Translations under genes and position numbers: made by a program
The notes under the pieces: model-generated
Seen by the model: the letters and a program-made list of their open reading frames with translations, nothing else
Told to the model about the DNA's origin: nothing
The model's database searches: none
In this document: positions 27,401 to 35,534 of the stretch, piece by piece
How the letters are laid out: each line of letters begins with the position of its first letter
How positions within the stretch are numbered: position 1 is the first letter of the stretch
From: MFD09286-c1 sp963701015
Lineage (GTDB): Bacteria; Bacteroidota; Bacteroidia; Bacteroidales; DTGW01
Assembly (NCBI GenBank): GCA_963701015.1
Contig: OY969556.1
Span: 248,001 to 312,000 of the forward strand
Direction of reading: 5' to 3'
Length of the DNA stretch: 64,000 nt

Positions 27401-28180
27401 ATGAGAAATCTATCTAATGTTGGTCGTATTTTTTATGGCATCTCTATTGTCGTAATAGGGTTGCTTACCATTTATTATCGTGATTATCCTTATATGTTAA
27501 TACCTCAAGAACATCTCTGGATTCCCAATCTTGTATTGTTCGCTTATATTTCCGGAGCTCTGCTTATTTTGGCCGGGGCTTGTATTGTTTTTGAAATGAA
27601 AATAATTCCAATTTCGTTTGTTTTAGGAAGTGCGCTTCTATTGATATTTTGCTTTTACTTTATTCCATATCAATTTATGGTAAGCTCGAATTATTTGCAT
27701 TTTGGTGACTGGGAGAATGCAGCAAAAGAATTAGCATTAGCTGGCGGTGCATTTGTAATTGCCGGCTGCTCCTTAGAAAAAAATAAAAATACGCTTATAG
27801 GGTTTTTGAATAAACTAATGCCTTTTGGATCTGTTTTATTTGCGATAACAATTCTCAGTTTTGGAATTGATCATTTTTTATATGCCAAAGAGGCATCAGA
27901 TTATGTTCCATCATGGATACCCTACCATCTGTTCTGGATGTATTTTACCGGCACAGCGCTAATTGGTTCAAGCCTTGCGATTATTTTGAAAATAAAGGCA
28001 GGACTAGCTGCCACTCTTTTAGGTACAATGATTTTAACCTGGTTTATTATTCTTCATATACCCAGGGTGATTACTTCTCCGGTGATTTATATTGGAAGTG
28101 AAGTTACCAGTGCATTTATAGCGCTTGCATATTGTGGAGTTGCCTTTGTTATTGCCGCAACAGATAAAAGACGACAATAA
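27401..28180 (+). CDS. Polytopic membrane protein of unknown function
   Basis: A 259-residue protein with about eight hydrophobic helices arranged as two similar halves: each opens with a helix pair and contains an F/H-x-x-Y-A or S-N-Y-L-H-F-G-D-W-E-N-A segment. The overall look is DoxX-like, but I cannot place it firmly. It begins 3 bases after the DJ-1/PfpI stop codon, so the two form a two-gene cassette bounded by R6 and R3. Confidence 0.7.
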   Translation: MRNLSNVGRIFYGISIVVIGLLTIYYRDYPYMLIPQEHLWIPNLVLFAYISGALLILAGACIVFEMKIIPISFVLGSALLLIFCFYFIPYQFMVSSNYLHFGDWENAAKELALAGGAFVIAGCSLEKNKNTLIGFLNKLMPFGSVLFAITILSFGIDHFLYAKEASDYVPSWIPYHLFWMYFTGTALIGSSLAIILKIKAGLAATLLGTMILTWFIILHIPRVITSPVIYIGSEVTSAFIALAYCGVAFVIAATDKRRQ

Positions 28181-28186
28181 AACTGT

Positions 28187-28318
28187 CTGTAACATTAGCG
28201 CATATAAAATAAGGGTTTCAGCGGGTTTGCAAGTTCAATGCTATCTAATTACATTTGTGTAGTTGGATTTATATTGCAAGTAAATCCCGCAAGGCATTTT
28301 AGTCGCGAACGTTGGGCG
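28187..28318 (+). repeat. Family-1 cassette boundary repeat R3 (best copy)
   Basis: It runs from CTGTAAC (28187) to GTTGGGC (28311-28317), resembling the outer boxes RYYYAAC and GTTRRRY of integron attC sites. The outer arms AACATTAGCGC and GCGAACGTT, and the inner arms GCGGGTTTGCAAG and TTGCAAGTAAATCCCGC, pair imperfectly, so the whole 130 bases can fold into one long hairpin. Confidence 0.75.
28226..28257 (+). promoter_or_regulatory. Bacteroidota promoter inside R3
   Basis: TTTG (28226-28229), 20 bases, TACATTTG (28250-28257): exact consensus, same spacing and place as in R2. It would drive the gene at 28359. Confidence 0.72.
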
Positions 28319-28358
28319 TAATTGAAGAACTTATTGACAGTAAAGTAATTTTATAAGC

Positions 28359-28853
28359 ATGAAAAAGATAATGACTTTATTAGGAATTGGACCAAAATTA
28401 GTTTTATTCACTTTATTATATTCATTTTTACTAGAAACAGAAATTGAACATTATCATTTTGACATTGCAATAAAGATAGTGCCATACAATTTTTTAGATA
28501 TAATAGGATTATTATTAATTGTAATAGGATTATTGTTTTTAATTCCATCTTTTATAGCAATAAGTAAATTACGTAAAACGGATAGATTATATACAAAAAG
28601 GATTTATTCAGTATGTCGTCATCCTTTATACGCAGCATGGATAGTTTTTATTGTTCCGGGAATAATTCTATTATTAAATTCATTAATATTATTGACAATT
28701 CCATTGGCAATGTATTTTATATTTAGACTATTAATAAAAAATGAAGAGACTATTTTGCTAAATAAGTACAGTGACAAATATCGTGAATATAAAAATCAAG
28801 TAGGATTATTATTTCCTAAGTTTTGGAGATATAAAAATGACAAAGAACAATAG
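28359..28853 (+). CDS. Isoprenylcysteine/phospholipid methyltransferase-like membrane protein
   Basis: A 164-residue protein with three to four membrane helices and the C-terminal signature of the ICMT/PEMT group: I-Y-S-V-C-R-H-P-L-Y-A-A-W, then N-E-E-T-I-L-L-N-K-Y-S-D-K-Y-R-E-Y. The R-H-P and E-E motifs bind S-adenosylmethionine in this superfamily. Bacterial members methylate unknown, probably lipid-borne, acceptors. It is a single-gene cassette between R3 and family-2 repeat A. Confidence 0.82.
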   Translation: MKKIMTLLGIGPKLVLFTLLYSFLLETEIEHYHFDIAIKIVPYNFLDIIGLLLIVIGLLFLIPSFIAISKLRKTDRLYTKRIYSVCRHPLYAAWIVFIVPGIILLLNSLILLTIPLAMYFIFRLLIKNEETILLNKYSDKYREYKNQVGLLFPKFWRYKNDKEQ

Positions 28854-28878
28854 AATAAATCAACATATGCTCAACTTA

Positions 28879-29286
28879 AGCTCATGCAACACACTCCACC
28901 GTTAAGCGTAGTTTGCATCTACGCTTTTTTTATCCTTAGTTTTTAATTAGCGCCTGTCTTTAATATTAACAAACCCTGACAGGCTTATGCTTAATCAAAG
29001 TTCAACAATTATTGAATTCCCTTACAACAAGTTTTGTGAAAAACCCTGTCAGGGTTAATTATCAATGGCTACAGCCTGTTTTATAAATTAACCGTTATTT
29101 ATAACCATTCTAAGACATTTATATCAAATAACTTTTTACTTTTAAGGTGAAAATCAGGGGAATTTGTGGGCAGGGTTATTTTAATTGTAAAATGAAATGA
29201 ATTTTATTTTATGACTGTAAAGAATTTATTGAACAAAATAAATAATGCGCCCTATAATGGCAATTATCTGTACATAATTGGAAAGA
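28879..29286 (+). repeat. Family-2 repeat, copy A (full, about 408 bases)
   Basis: It shares its whole length with copies B (32879) and C (34169) at roughly 85-90% identity by eye. It starts with a terminator hairpin, contains perfect 12-bp arms AACCCTGACAGG (28972-28983) and CCTGTCAGGGTT (29045-29056), and ends with CAATTAT-CTGTAC-ATAATTG. No open frame is conserved, so it is not a degraded gene. About 55 bases follow before the next gene start. Confidence 0.9.
28906..28931 (+). terminator. Intrinsic terminator opening repeat A
   Basis: GCGTAG-TTTGCAT-CTACGC followed by seven T: a perfect 6-bp stem with U-tract, identical in copy C. Confidence 0.85.
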
Positions 29287-29344
29287 CAAGCGCTATGTCA
29301 TGGTGTGTATTAATAAGTTGTGTACAATACAAATACAAATTAAA

Positions 29345-29911
29345 ATGAGATCGATAATAGTAACTTTAGTAATACTAATTTCTATTAAATCATTTAATCA
29401 GGAAGGAAAAAAATATGAATATAAAGAAATTGACTGTAAAGATGAGCAAGGAAAGCAGTATGATTTTATTGAAACAAATTTTAACGTTGATGGGAGTGTA
29501 TTAAGTAAAAAAGACTTACATATTGTAAATTATAGAGGTGTAATAGATATTTACTTTTATGCAAAAAAATTTCATTCTTTATTACTTCCAGATAAGTTAG
29601 TTGACAATAGATACCACAATGATACTATTTTGATCTGGAATTATAAAGGCGATAAAGCGCAAGAATCAAAAAAATCTTTTGCCTATGATTCTCTTTCTAG
29701 GTTAGTATTGTTTTCTTATTCAGGATGCCAAGTTTGTTCTCAATCTAAATATGATTATAAATTAGAATATGACTTCAAAAATAGACCTAAGAACATAATC
29801 AATTTAAATGGTAATGACAGATATGAGATAATTTATGACAAAAATGGAGAAGTTACAGAACTTAGAAGTTATTCCTTTAATAAGTTATATCAAAAAGTAA
29901 AATTGAAATAA
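29345..29911 (+). CDS. Secreted protein of unknown function
   Basis: I choose ATG 29345 (188 residues) over 29300 because it places a signal peptide (M-R-S-I-I-V-T-L-V-I-L-I-S) at the N-terminus. The mature part is rich in Lys, Asp and Tyr with repeated aromatic strands (Y-D-F-I-E-T-N-F, K-Y-D-Y-K-L-E-Y-D-F) reminiscent of short beta-rich RHS-like or YD-like modules (Y-E-I-I-Y-D-K-N-G-E-V-T-E-L). A single C-Q-V-C pair is present. No family is recognised. It lies between repeat A and R4. Confidence 0.7.
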   Translation: MRSIIVTLVILISIKSFNQEGKKYEYKEIDCKDEQGKQYDFIETNFNVDGSVLSKKDLHIVNYRGVIDIYFYAKKFHSLLLPDKLVDNRYHNDTILIWNYKGDKAQESKKSFAYDSLSRLVLFSYSGCQVCSQSKYDYKLEYDFKNRPKNIINLNGNDRYEIIYDKNGEVTELRSYSFNKLYQKVKLK

Positions 29912-29920
29912 AAGTACTGT

Positions 29921-30042
29921 GTACAACAACAACTCAAATTCCATGCGGGCTTCAGAATGTTTGCAAGTTCAGAGTTTTCTGTGCAACTGGATTTATATTG
30001 CAATTAAAACCCGCGCACTAATTAGCCGTAAACGTTGGCGGC
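29921..30042 (+). repeat. Family-1 cassette boundary repeat R4
   Basis: Left box GTACAAC and GCGGGCTTCAG; right TTGCAATTAAAACCCGC and AGCCGTAAACGTTGGCGG (ending 30042). Its central part is shortened and lacks the TAnnTTTG element seen in R2, R3 and R5, so it has no promoter. Confidence 0.72.
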
Positions 30043-30083
30043 CAGCAATAAGAACATTATTATTAACTAAATACTAATTTACT

Positions 30084-30956
30084 ATGAAAAAAATTTCGTT
30101 TATTTTCTTATCATGTATATGTACATGTTTGCTTTTTAGTCAAGAAAAAGAGATAAAAGTAAAGAAAGACATTGTTTATCTTGATGGAACTCCAGTAGTT
30201 AAAATGATTGGGAAATGTGGCGTTTTTACTAGGCTTAATTACACATTCATATCCTTAAAGGGAGATACATTATTTACTATGAAAGATAATTTTTATAAAT
30301 ATTCCAACCCTTATTATGGTACAACAACTTGGTTTGACATAAATTTTTTAAAATTAAAGAAGCAATTAATGTTAATCAGAGAACATACACTTGTAAACGA
30401 TAAGCAAGTTGTAAAATATGTATTACTAACATTAAATCCTTTTATTATAAAAGATGGGGAATTAGACACATCAGCAGTTGCCCAAGTAATACAAAAGCAA
30501 GATTATCGGAATACATTTATAGCTGATACGACCTATAAGTTAGGATTTGACAGAAAAAAGAATATGATATTAGACAAATCATATATAAAAAGAGACATAA
30601 ATAAACCCATAATTGTTGCAGATGCAACCATACATCCAGAATTAAAAGGATTTAATAATTATAAATTATATGAAATACAACAGGATAAAGTTTTGATTGG
30701 ATTAATAGTAGAAGTAAATGGAATGGAAACTACATCAAGAAAAATATCATATTACTTTTTACGAAAGTTAAATGAGCCAATGGAATATCAAGGAGAGCAT
30801 TATCCATTTGTAATGGTAGCATTAATAGATGATAGTTTTCAGGGATTTTTAGTTAGTACCTATAAAAAGGAATCTATGTTTTATACTGCTCCACAAAACT
30901 CTACTAATAAATTTTTAGATTATGCAAAACATTTAGTAGATATTAAAGATTTGTAA
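30084..30956 (+). CDS. Secreted protein of unknown function
   Basis: A 290-residue protein with a clear signal peptide (M-K-K-I-S-F-I-F-L-S-C-I-C-T-C-L-L-F-S-Q). The mature part is beta-rich, with no membrane segment, no lipobox at the cleavage site and no sorting domain. Segments such as Y-L-D-G-T-P-V-V-K-M and I-S-L-K-G-D-T-L-F resemble Bacteroidota periplasmic proteins of unknown role. It sits in the cassette array between R4 and the second IS. Confidence 0.7.
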   Translation: MKKISFIFLSCICTCLLFSQEKEIKVKKDIVYLDGTPVVKMIGKCGVFTRLNYTFISLKGDTLFTMKDNFYKYSNPYYGTTTWFDINFLKLKKQLMLIREHTLVNDKQVVKYVLLTLNPFIIKDGELDTSAVAQVIQKQDYRNTFIADTTYKLGFDRKKNMILDKSYIKRDINKPIIVADATIHPELKGFNNYKLYEIQQDKVLIGLIVEVNGMETTSRKISYYFLRKLNEPMEYQGEHYPFVMVALIDDSFQGFLVSTYKKESMFYTAPQNSTNKFLDYAKHLVDIKDL

Positions 30957-30972
30957 TTTTATTAAAAACATT

Positions 30973-31050
30973 AATTAGCCGGCCGCCAACATTGGCACAA
31001 GCAACATGTACCCCACGCTAATCGTAATATATGAATAAATGAAAAGGTTA
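30973..31050. other. Cassette junction remnant
   Basis: ATTAGCCGGCCGCCAACATTGGCAC resembles the outer box of a family-1 repeat (compare R4 AGCCGTAAACGTTGGCGG and its complement), but no matching right half exists: the IS begins at 31051. Part of the junction was probably lost on the left side of the IS. Confidence 0.45.
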
Positions 31051-32878
31051 GAAGGTGTCTCAAAAGTCGAGGCACCTTTTTTTGTTAATAAAAAGTTCAT
31101 AAAAAAGGCTCATTAATTTAATCATTTATCTTGTTTAGTTGTCTCATTATCAAAAGTATGAGACATGTATAACCAAAGATCAAAAGTAGTTTTTAAAGAC
31201 TACAGTCCCAATCAAATCATGTTACTTCCCCCATCACTGGAGGAGTTCATAGATGCAAACCATCCAGTTCGGGTTGTAAACAAAGTCATTGACAGTATTA
31301 ACGCTGATGCATTGCATAAACAATATAAAGGAGGTGGCACCTCAAGCTATCATCCTCGGATGTTGCTGAAGGTTCTTATATACAGTTACCTGAACAATGT
31401 ATATAGTAGTCGTAAAATGGAAACAGCCTTAAAAGAGAACATTCATTTTATGTGGCTGAGTGCTATGAACCACCCTGATCATAATACACTTAATCGATTT
31501 AGAAGTGATAGGCTCAAAAATGTTTTAAAAGAAATATTTGCACAAGTAGTCATGTTATTAGTGGAATCGGGACATGTAAGCCTTCAGGAAATCTATGTTG
31601 ATGGGACCAAAATAGAATCCAAGGCTAATCGTTATACTTTCGTTTGGGGCAATTCCATAAAGACCAATAAGGAGAAAATGGTGGCACAACTAAAAGAGTT
31701 ATGGGATTATACCCAATCGTTAGCCAAAGAGGAATTACAAGATACAGATAATGTTGACTTTACCCAAATAGATGCAGAAAAAGTAAAACGGACTATTAAT
31801 CAAATAGATCAAGCATTATCTGATAAAAAGGTTGACAAGAAAGTAAGACAGAAATTAAATTACGCTCGCCAACATTGGCCACAAAATCTCAACAAGTACA
31901 AGGAGCAAGAGCAGATATTAGGCAAACGGAACTCGTATAGTAAAACAGACCCTGGGGCAACCTTCATGCGAATGAAAGAAGATCACATGAAAAACGGTCA
32001 GTTGAAACCAGGATATAATGTTCAGATAAGCACTAATAATCAATATATTGTAAACTATAGCCATCACCCCAATCCAACCGATACAACCACATTAAGGCCT
32101 CATTTGGAACAGTTCCACACCCTGTATAACAATTATCCTAAAGTAGCTGTGGCAGATGCTGGTTATGGTTCAGAAGAAAATTACGCATTGTTAGAAAAGG
32201 CAAAAATAGACGCTTATATAAAGTTTAACTATTTTGACAAAGATCAACGCAAAATTAAGAACTCTCTCAATAGCAATTTATTCTACAACTCTGAAAAGAA
32301 CTGCTACTATTGTCCAATGGGTCAACCGATGAATTACATTGGCTCAATCAAACGAGTTACAGAAAACGGTTTTGAGCAACAAATATCTCGTTACCAAGCT
32401 ATTAATTGCAGTACATGCCCATTGCGTGGAGCTTGTCATAAAAGTAAGAAGAATAAAATAATAGAAATTAATCATAATCTAAACCGACTAAAGGCCCAAG
32501 CATCAGAACGCTTGAAGAGTGAGCAAGGGCTTTACTACCGAAGTAAAAGAGGGGTTGATGTTGAACCCGTTTTTGCCAATATCAAGTTTAATAAAGGATT
32601 TAAGCGTTTTGGACTTAAAGGAATGTTAAAAACAGAAATTGAAATGGGCTTACTAGCGTTGGCACACAATTTAGCAAAAAGAGCAGCATAGGCTGCTTTG
32701 CCATCCTCTTAGGAAGGCAACAAATGTCCTATATCGTAATTATTAAATTATTATCAAAAAAATCTAAATCGATCAAACAAAAAAATAATCTACCATAAAA
32801 CATTTTGATCAGTTCAAAAAAATTCTACGTTTTTTAACCAAAAAAAGACCATCTCATTTTTACTTTTGAGACGGCCTC
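31051..32878 (+). mobile_element. IS1182-family insertion sequence, copy 2
   Basis: 1828 bases, same ends and, as far as I can read, the same sequence as copy 1 but inverted relative to it. It abuts repeat B at the T-run of that repeat's terminator, and the corresponding left 47 bases of the repeat are missing on the other side. No target duplication is visible. Confidence 0.92.
31165..32691 (+). CDS. IS1182-family DDE transposase, second copy
   Basis: 508 residues, identical in translation to the transposase at 3653-5179, with the same catalytic motifs (V-D-G-T-K-I-E-S; A-D-A-G-Y-G-S-E-E-N). About 190 non-coding bases follow inside the element, ending in the right terminal repeat. Confidence 0.95.
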   Translation: MYNQRSKVVFKDYSPNQIMLLPPSLEEFIDANHPVRVVNKVIDSINADALHKQYKGGGTSSYHPRMLLKVLIYSYLNNVYSSRKMETALKENIHFMWLSAMNHPDHNTLNRFRSDRLKNVLKEIFAQVVMLLVESGHVSLQEIYVDGTKIESKANRYTFVWGNSIKTNKEKMVAQLKELWDYTQSLAKEELQDTDNVDFTQIDAEKVKRTINQIDQALSDKKVDKKVRQKLNYARQHWPQNLNKYKEQEQILGKRNSYSKTDPGATFMRMKEDHMKNGQLKPGYNVQISTNNQYIVNYSHHPNPTDTTTLRPHLEQFHTLYNNYPKVAVADAGYGSEENYALLEKAKIDAYIKFNYFDKDQRKIKNSLNSNLFYNSEKNCYYCPMGQPMNYIGSIKRVTENGFEQQISRYQAINCSTCPLRGACHKSKKNKIIEINHNLNRLKAQASERLKSEQGLYYRSKRGVDVEPVFANIKFNKGFKRFGLKGMLKTEIEMGLLALAHNLAKRAA

Positions 32879-33196
32879 TTTTTTTATCCTTAATTTTTAA
32901 TTAGCGCATGTCTTTAATATTAACAAACCCTGACAGGCTTATGCTTAATCAAAGCTCAACAATTATTAAATTCCCTTACAATCTGTTTTGTAAAAAACCC
33001 TGTCAGGGTTATTTGTCAATAACTACAGCTTATTTTAAAAATTAACCGTTATTTATACCCATTCTAAGGCATTTATATCAAATAACTTTTTACTTTTAAA
33101 GTGAAAATCAGGGGAATTTGTGGGCAGGGATATTTTAATTGTAAAATGAAATGAAAATTCACCCTATAATGGCAATTATCTGTACATAATTGGAAA
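32879..33196 (+). repeat. Family-2 repeat, copy B (left end removed at the IS)
   Basis: It starts at the seven T of the terminator, the stem being absent. The 12-bp arms are intact (32926-32937 and 32999-33010), as is the closing CAATTAT/ATAATTG hairpin. It is closest to copy C by eye. Confidence 0.9.
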
Positions 33197-33290
33197 TAAA
33201 AACACCATGGCATTGTGCTTATATGCAAGTTTTACAAAATAAATCATTAGTCATATATTAAAATTTTAATTATTTTAACACAAATTTATT

Positions 33291-34145
33291 ATGAAAAAAA
33301 TTAGTTTATTTTTAACCTTTATTTTCTTATTTTCAATTGGTTTTTCACAACAAGACTCCCTCTTAAAAAGTAAAAGCGGTAAAATAATTTTACCGCAACA
33401 AGGTGATTATGCTATTGGATTATCCGTTAATTCAATATTTAATTATTTAGGGAATATGTTTAGTAGTTCTGGGAATAATCAATTTAATATAAACCTTTTA
33501 AATGGGAATCAAATATTCGGAAAATATTTTCTTTCTAGTCAAAGTGCAATCCGTGTAAAATTTTCGATAAACAAAAATTCACAAAATTATGAAAACAACG
33601 TAGTCGATGATTATAATAATAATAATATGGTAACAGATAAATTAAATTATACGAATACAAGTTTAGATATGACGGTTGGTTTTGAAAAACGCAAAGGATC
33701 AGGTCGCCTCCAGGTTTCATATGGCGCCGAATTTACTTTTGGATATTCTGGTTATGATAATAAATATACTTATGGTAATTCATTTTCATTCAATAATACC
33801 GTTCCTACTTCAACATTTAATTTCTATAACTATAATGGTAATAACACAAATAGTAATCGCACATCAAATCGTATTCTTGAAACTAAACAAGATAATGGAA
33901 TAGGAATAGGGATTAGGGCTTTTACCGGCATTGAATATTTTATATTTCCCAAAATATCGGTAGGAGGTGAAATAGGACTAAGTTATTTCAATGATTTTAA
34001 TGGGAAGAGTTCAAATACTTATCAATATTGGGATTATGTGAATAACAATGTTTCAACTAACAACAATGAAATTAAAAATAATTCTTATAATATTAACACT
34101 GACATTTTGAATGGACAGGTTTTTTTACTATTTCATTTTAGATAA
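33291..34145 (+). CDS. Outer-membrane beta-barrel-like secreted protein
   Basis: A 284-residue protein with signal peptide M-K-K-I-S-L-F-L-T-F-I-F-L-F-S-I-G-F-S-Q. The mature part alternates polar and hydrophobic residues in about ten strands (Y-A-I-G-L-S-V-N-S; S-A-I-R-V-K-F-S; G-R-L-Q-V-S-Y-G-A-E-F; I-S-V-G-G-E-I-G-L-S-Y) and ends in F-L-L-F-H-F-R, the aromatic C-terminus typical of barrels. Loops are very Asn-rich. Comparable to the porin-like outer membrane beta-barrel proteins of Bacteroidota; ligand unknown. Confidence 0.78.
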   Translation: MKKISLFLTFIFLFSIGFSQQDSLLKSKSGKIILPQQGDYAIGLSVNSIFNYLGNMFSSSGNNQFNINLLNGNQIFGKYFLSSQSAIRVKFSINKNSQNYENNVVDDYNNNNMVTDKLNYTNTSLDMTVGFEKRKGSGRLQVSYGAEFTFGYSGYDNKYTYGNSFSFNNTVPTSTFNFYNYNGNNTNSNRTSNRILETKQDNGIGIGIRAFTGIEYFIFPKISVGGEIGLSYFNDFNGKSSNTYQYWDYVNNNVSTNNNEIKNNSYNINTDILNGQVFLLFHFR

Positions 34146-34168
34146 AATAAAAGCCAGCCTATAACATT

Positions 34169-34536
34169 AGCTCATACAACACACTCCCCCGCTATGCGTA
34201 GTTTGCATCTACGCTTTTTTTATCTTTAATTTTTAATTAGCGCATTTCTTTAATTTCAACAAACCCTGACAGGCTTATGCTTAATCAAAGCTCAACAATT
34301 ATTAAATTCCTTACAATCTGTTTTGTGAAAAGCCCTGTCAGGGTTATGTGTCAATAGCTACAGCCTGTTTTAAAAATTAACCGTTATTTATACCCATTCT
34401 AAGGCAATTATATCAAATATCTTTTTACTTTTAAGGTGAAAATCAAGGGAATTTGTGGGTAGGGATAATTTAATTGTAAACTGAAATAAAAAATTAAACC
34501 TATATTGGCAATTATCTGTACATAATTGGAAAGATA
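34169..34536 (+). repeat. Family-2 repeat, copy C (full, about 368 bases)
   Basis: It shares AGCTCAT(A/G)CAACACACTCC at the left end with copy A and GGCAATTATCTGTACATAAT at the right end with both others. The 12-bp arms are at 34262-34273 and 34334-34345. It is shorter than A because a 40-base insertion near 29200 is absent. Confidence 0.9.
34196..34221 (+). terminator. Intrinsic terminator opening repeat C
   Basis: GCGTAG-TTTGCAT-CTACGC plus seven T, identical to the one opening copy A. Confidence 0.85.
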
Positions 34537-34647
34537 AATTTCATGTTATTTCGCATATAAGTTATTAGCAACAATTATAGCGTGAATCGTAATTAATAAT
34601 TATTTTGAACAAATATTTTTAATACGACAAATAAACAAAAATAAACT

Positions 34648-35322
34648 ATGGCTCATCAACATCATTATGTAATAATCAAAGGTGAAAATGGCAATCCAAG
34701 TCAGCATCCTCTTAAGACTTGGGTAAGACAAAACTTAAATTTTTTACCTCAAGGACTTGACCCCGACTTTCAAACATCTCATAAAGTTAGACGAATACTA
34801 TCACAAAACGGGTGGCATTTAGAATTCACAGACACCGAAGTATTTGTTATTAGGCCGGATGACAATGGAAATTTTGATTATACGAATAATTATGTTGCAG
34901 AAATTCAAAAAGAAGAAGATGATGAAATAATGGAGAATGAAGACGCATATGAAATTACTTTTGGTCTTGAAAAAGATTTACAATCTGCACTTCGTAAAAA
35001 TATTGAATCATTAGAAAAAGGACTGACAATTATCGATGATGGGAAAGAGAGAACTACAATAGCTGGCAGAATTGATATTACAGCAAAAGACAATGCCAAT
35101 CGGACTGTTATTATAGAACTAAAAGCTGTTGATGCAAAACCAGATGTAATTGCACAAACTTTGGCTTATATGGAAGCGGTAAAAGCGGAAGACAAAGTTG
35201 AAGTACGTGGAATAATTATAACAAGCGGTTTCCCTGACAGGGTTAAATTAGCAGCAAGACAAATTAGTAATTTAAAACTTGTAAAATATTCTTTTCAATT
35301 TACTTTTAACATTATTGAATAA
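34648..35322 (+). CDS. NucS-like PD-(D/E)XK nuclease domain protein
   Basis: A 224-residue cytoplasmic protein. The C-terminal half carries the NucS/RecB-type core: G-R-I-D-I-T-A-K-D (Asp143), V-I-I-E-L-K-A (Glu157-x-Lys159), then I-A-Q-T-L-A-Y-M (Gln170), the order expected for the PD-(D/E)XK fold. The N-terminal 70 residues hold a small unassigned module (K-T-W-V-R-Q-N-L-N-F-L-P). NucS-type enzymes cut branched or mismatched DNA; a defence role is also possible in this setting. It is a single-gene cassette between repeat C and R5. Confidence 0.8.
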   Translation: MAHQHHYVIIKGENGNPSQHPLKTWVRQNLNFLPQGLDPDFQTSHKVRRILSQNGWHLEFTDTEVFVIRPDDNGNFDYTNNYVAEIQKEEDDEIMENEDAYEITFGLEKDLQSALRKNIESLEKGLTIIDDGKERTTIAGRIDITAKDNANRTVIIELKAVDAKPDVIAQTLAYMEAVKAEDKVEVRGIIITSGFPDRVKLAARQISNLKLVKYSFQFTFNIIE

Positions 35323-35376
35323 AATATAACATTACGAATAATGAAAAGAATAGTGTCTCAGATGAAAATTATAAAT

Positions 35377-35510
35377 GCCACCAACATCGTCATATAAAAT
35401 GCGGGTTATAGAGCGGTTCAAGTCTATTGCTTTATAATTATATTTGTTTAGTTGGTTTTATTTTGCAAGTAAATCCCGCACTAAGTTGTAGTCGGGGAAA
35501 GTTATGTCGC
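35377..35510 (+). repeat. Family-1 cassette boundary repeat R5
   Basis: Left CCACCAAC and CATATAAAATGCGGG; right TTGCAAGTAAATCCCGCAC and AGTCGGGGAAAGTTATGTC. TATATTTG (35439-35446) is a perfect -7 element, but the -33 position 20 bases earlier reads GGTT, so promoter strength is doubtful. Confidence 0.72.
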
Positions 35511-35534
35511 ATTAATAATAAAAATACTGTTACA

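Noticed and set aside
35427..35534. Upstream extension of the P-loop ATPase
   Set aside because: It translates repeat R5 including its promoter element; ATG 35535 is the sensible start.
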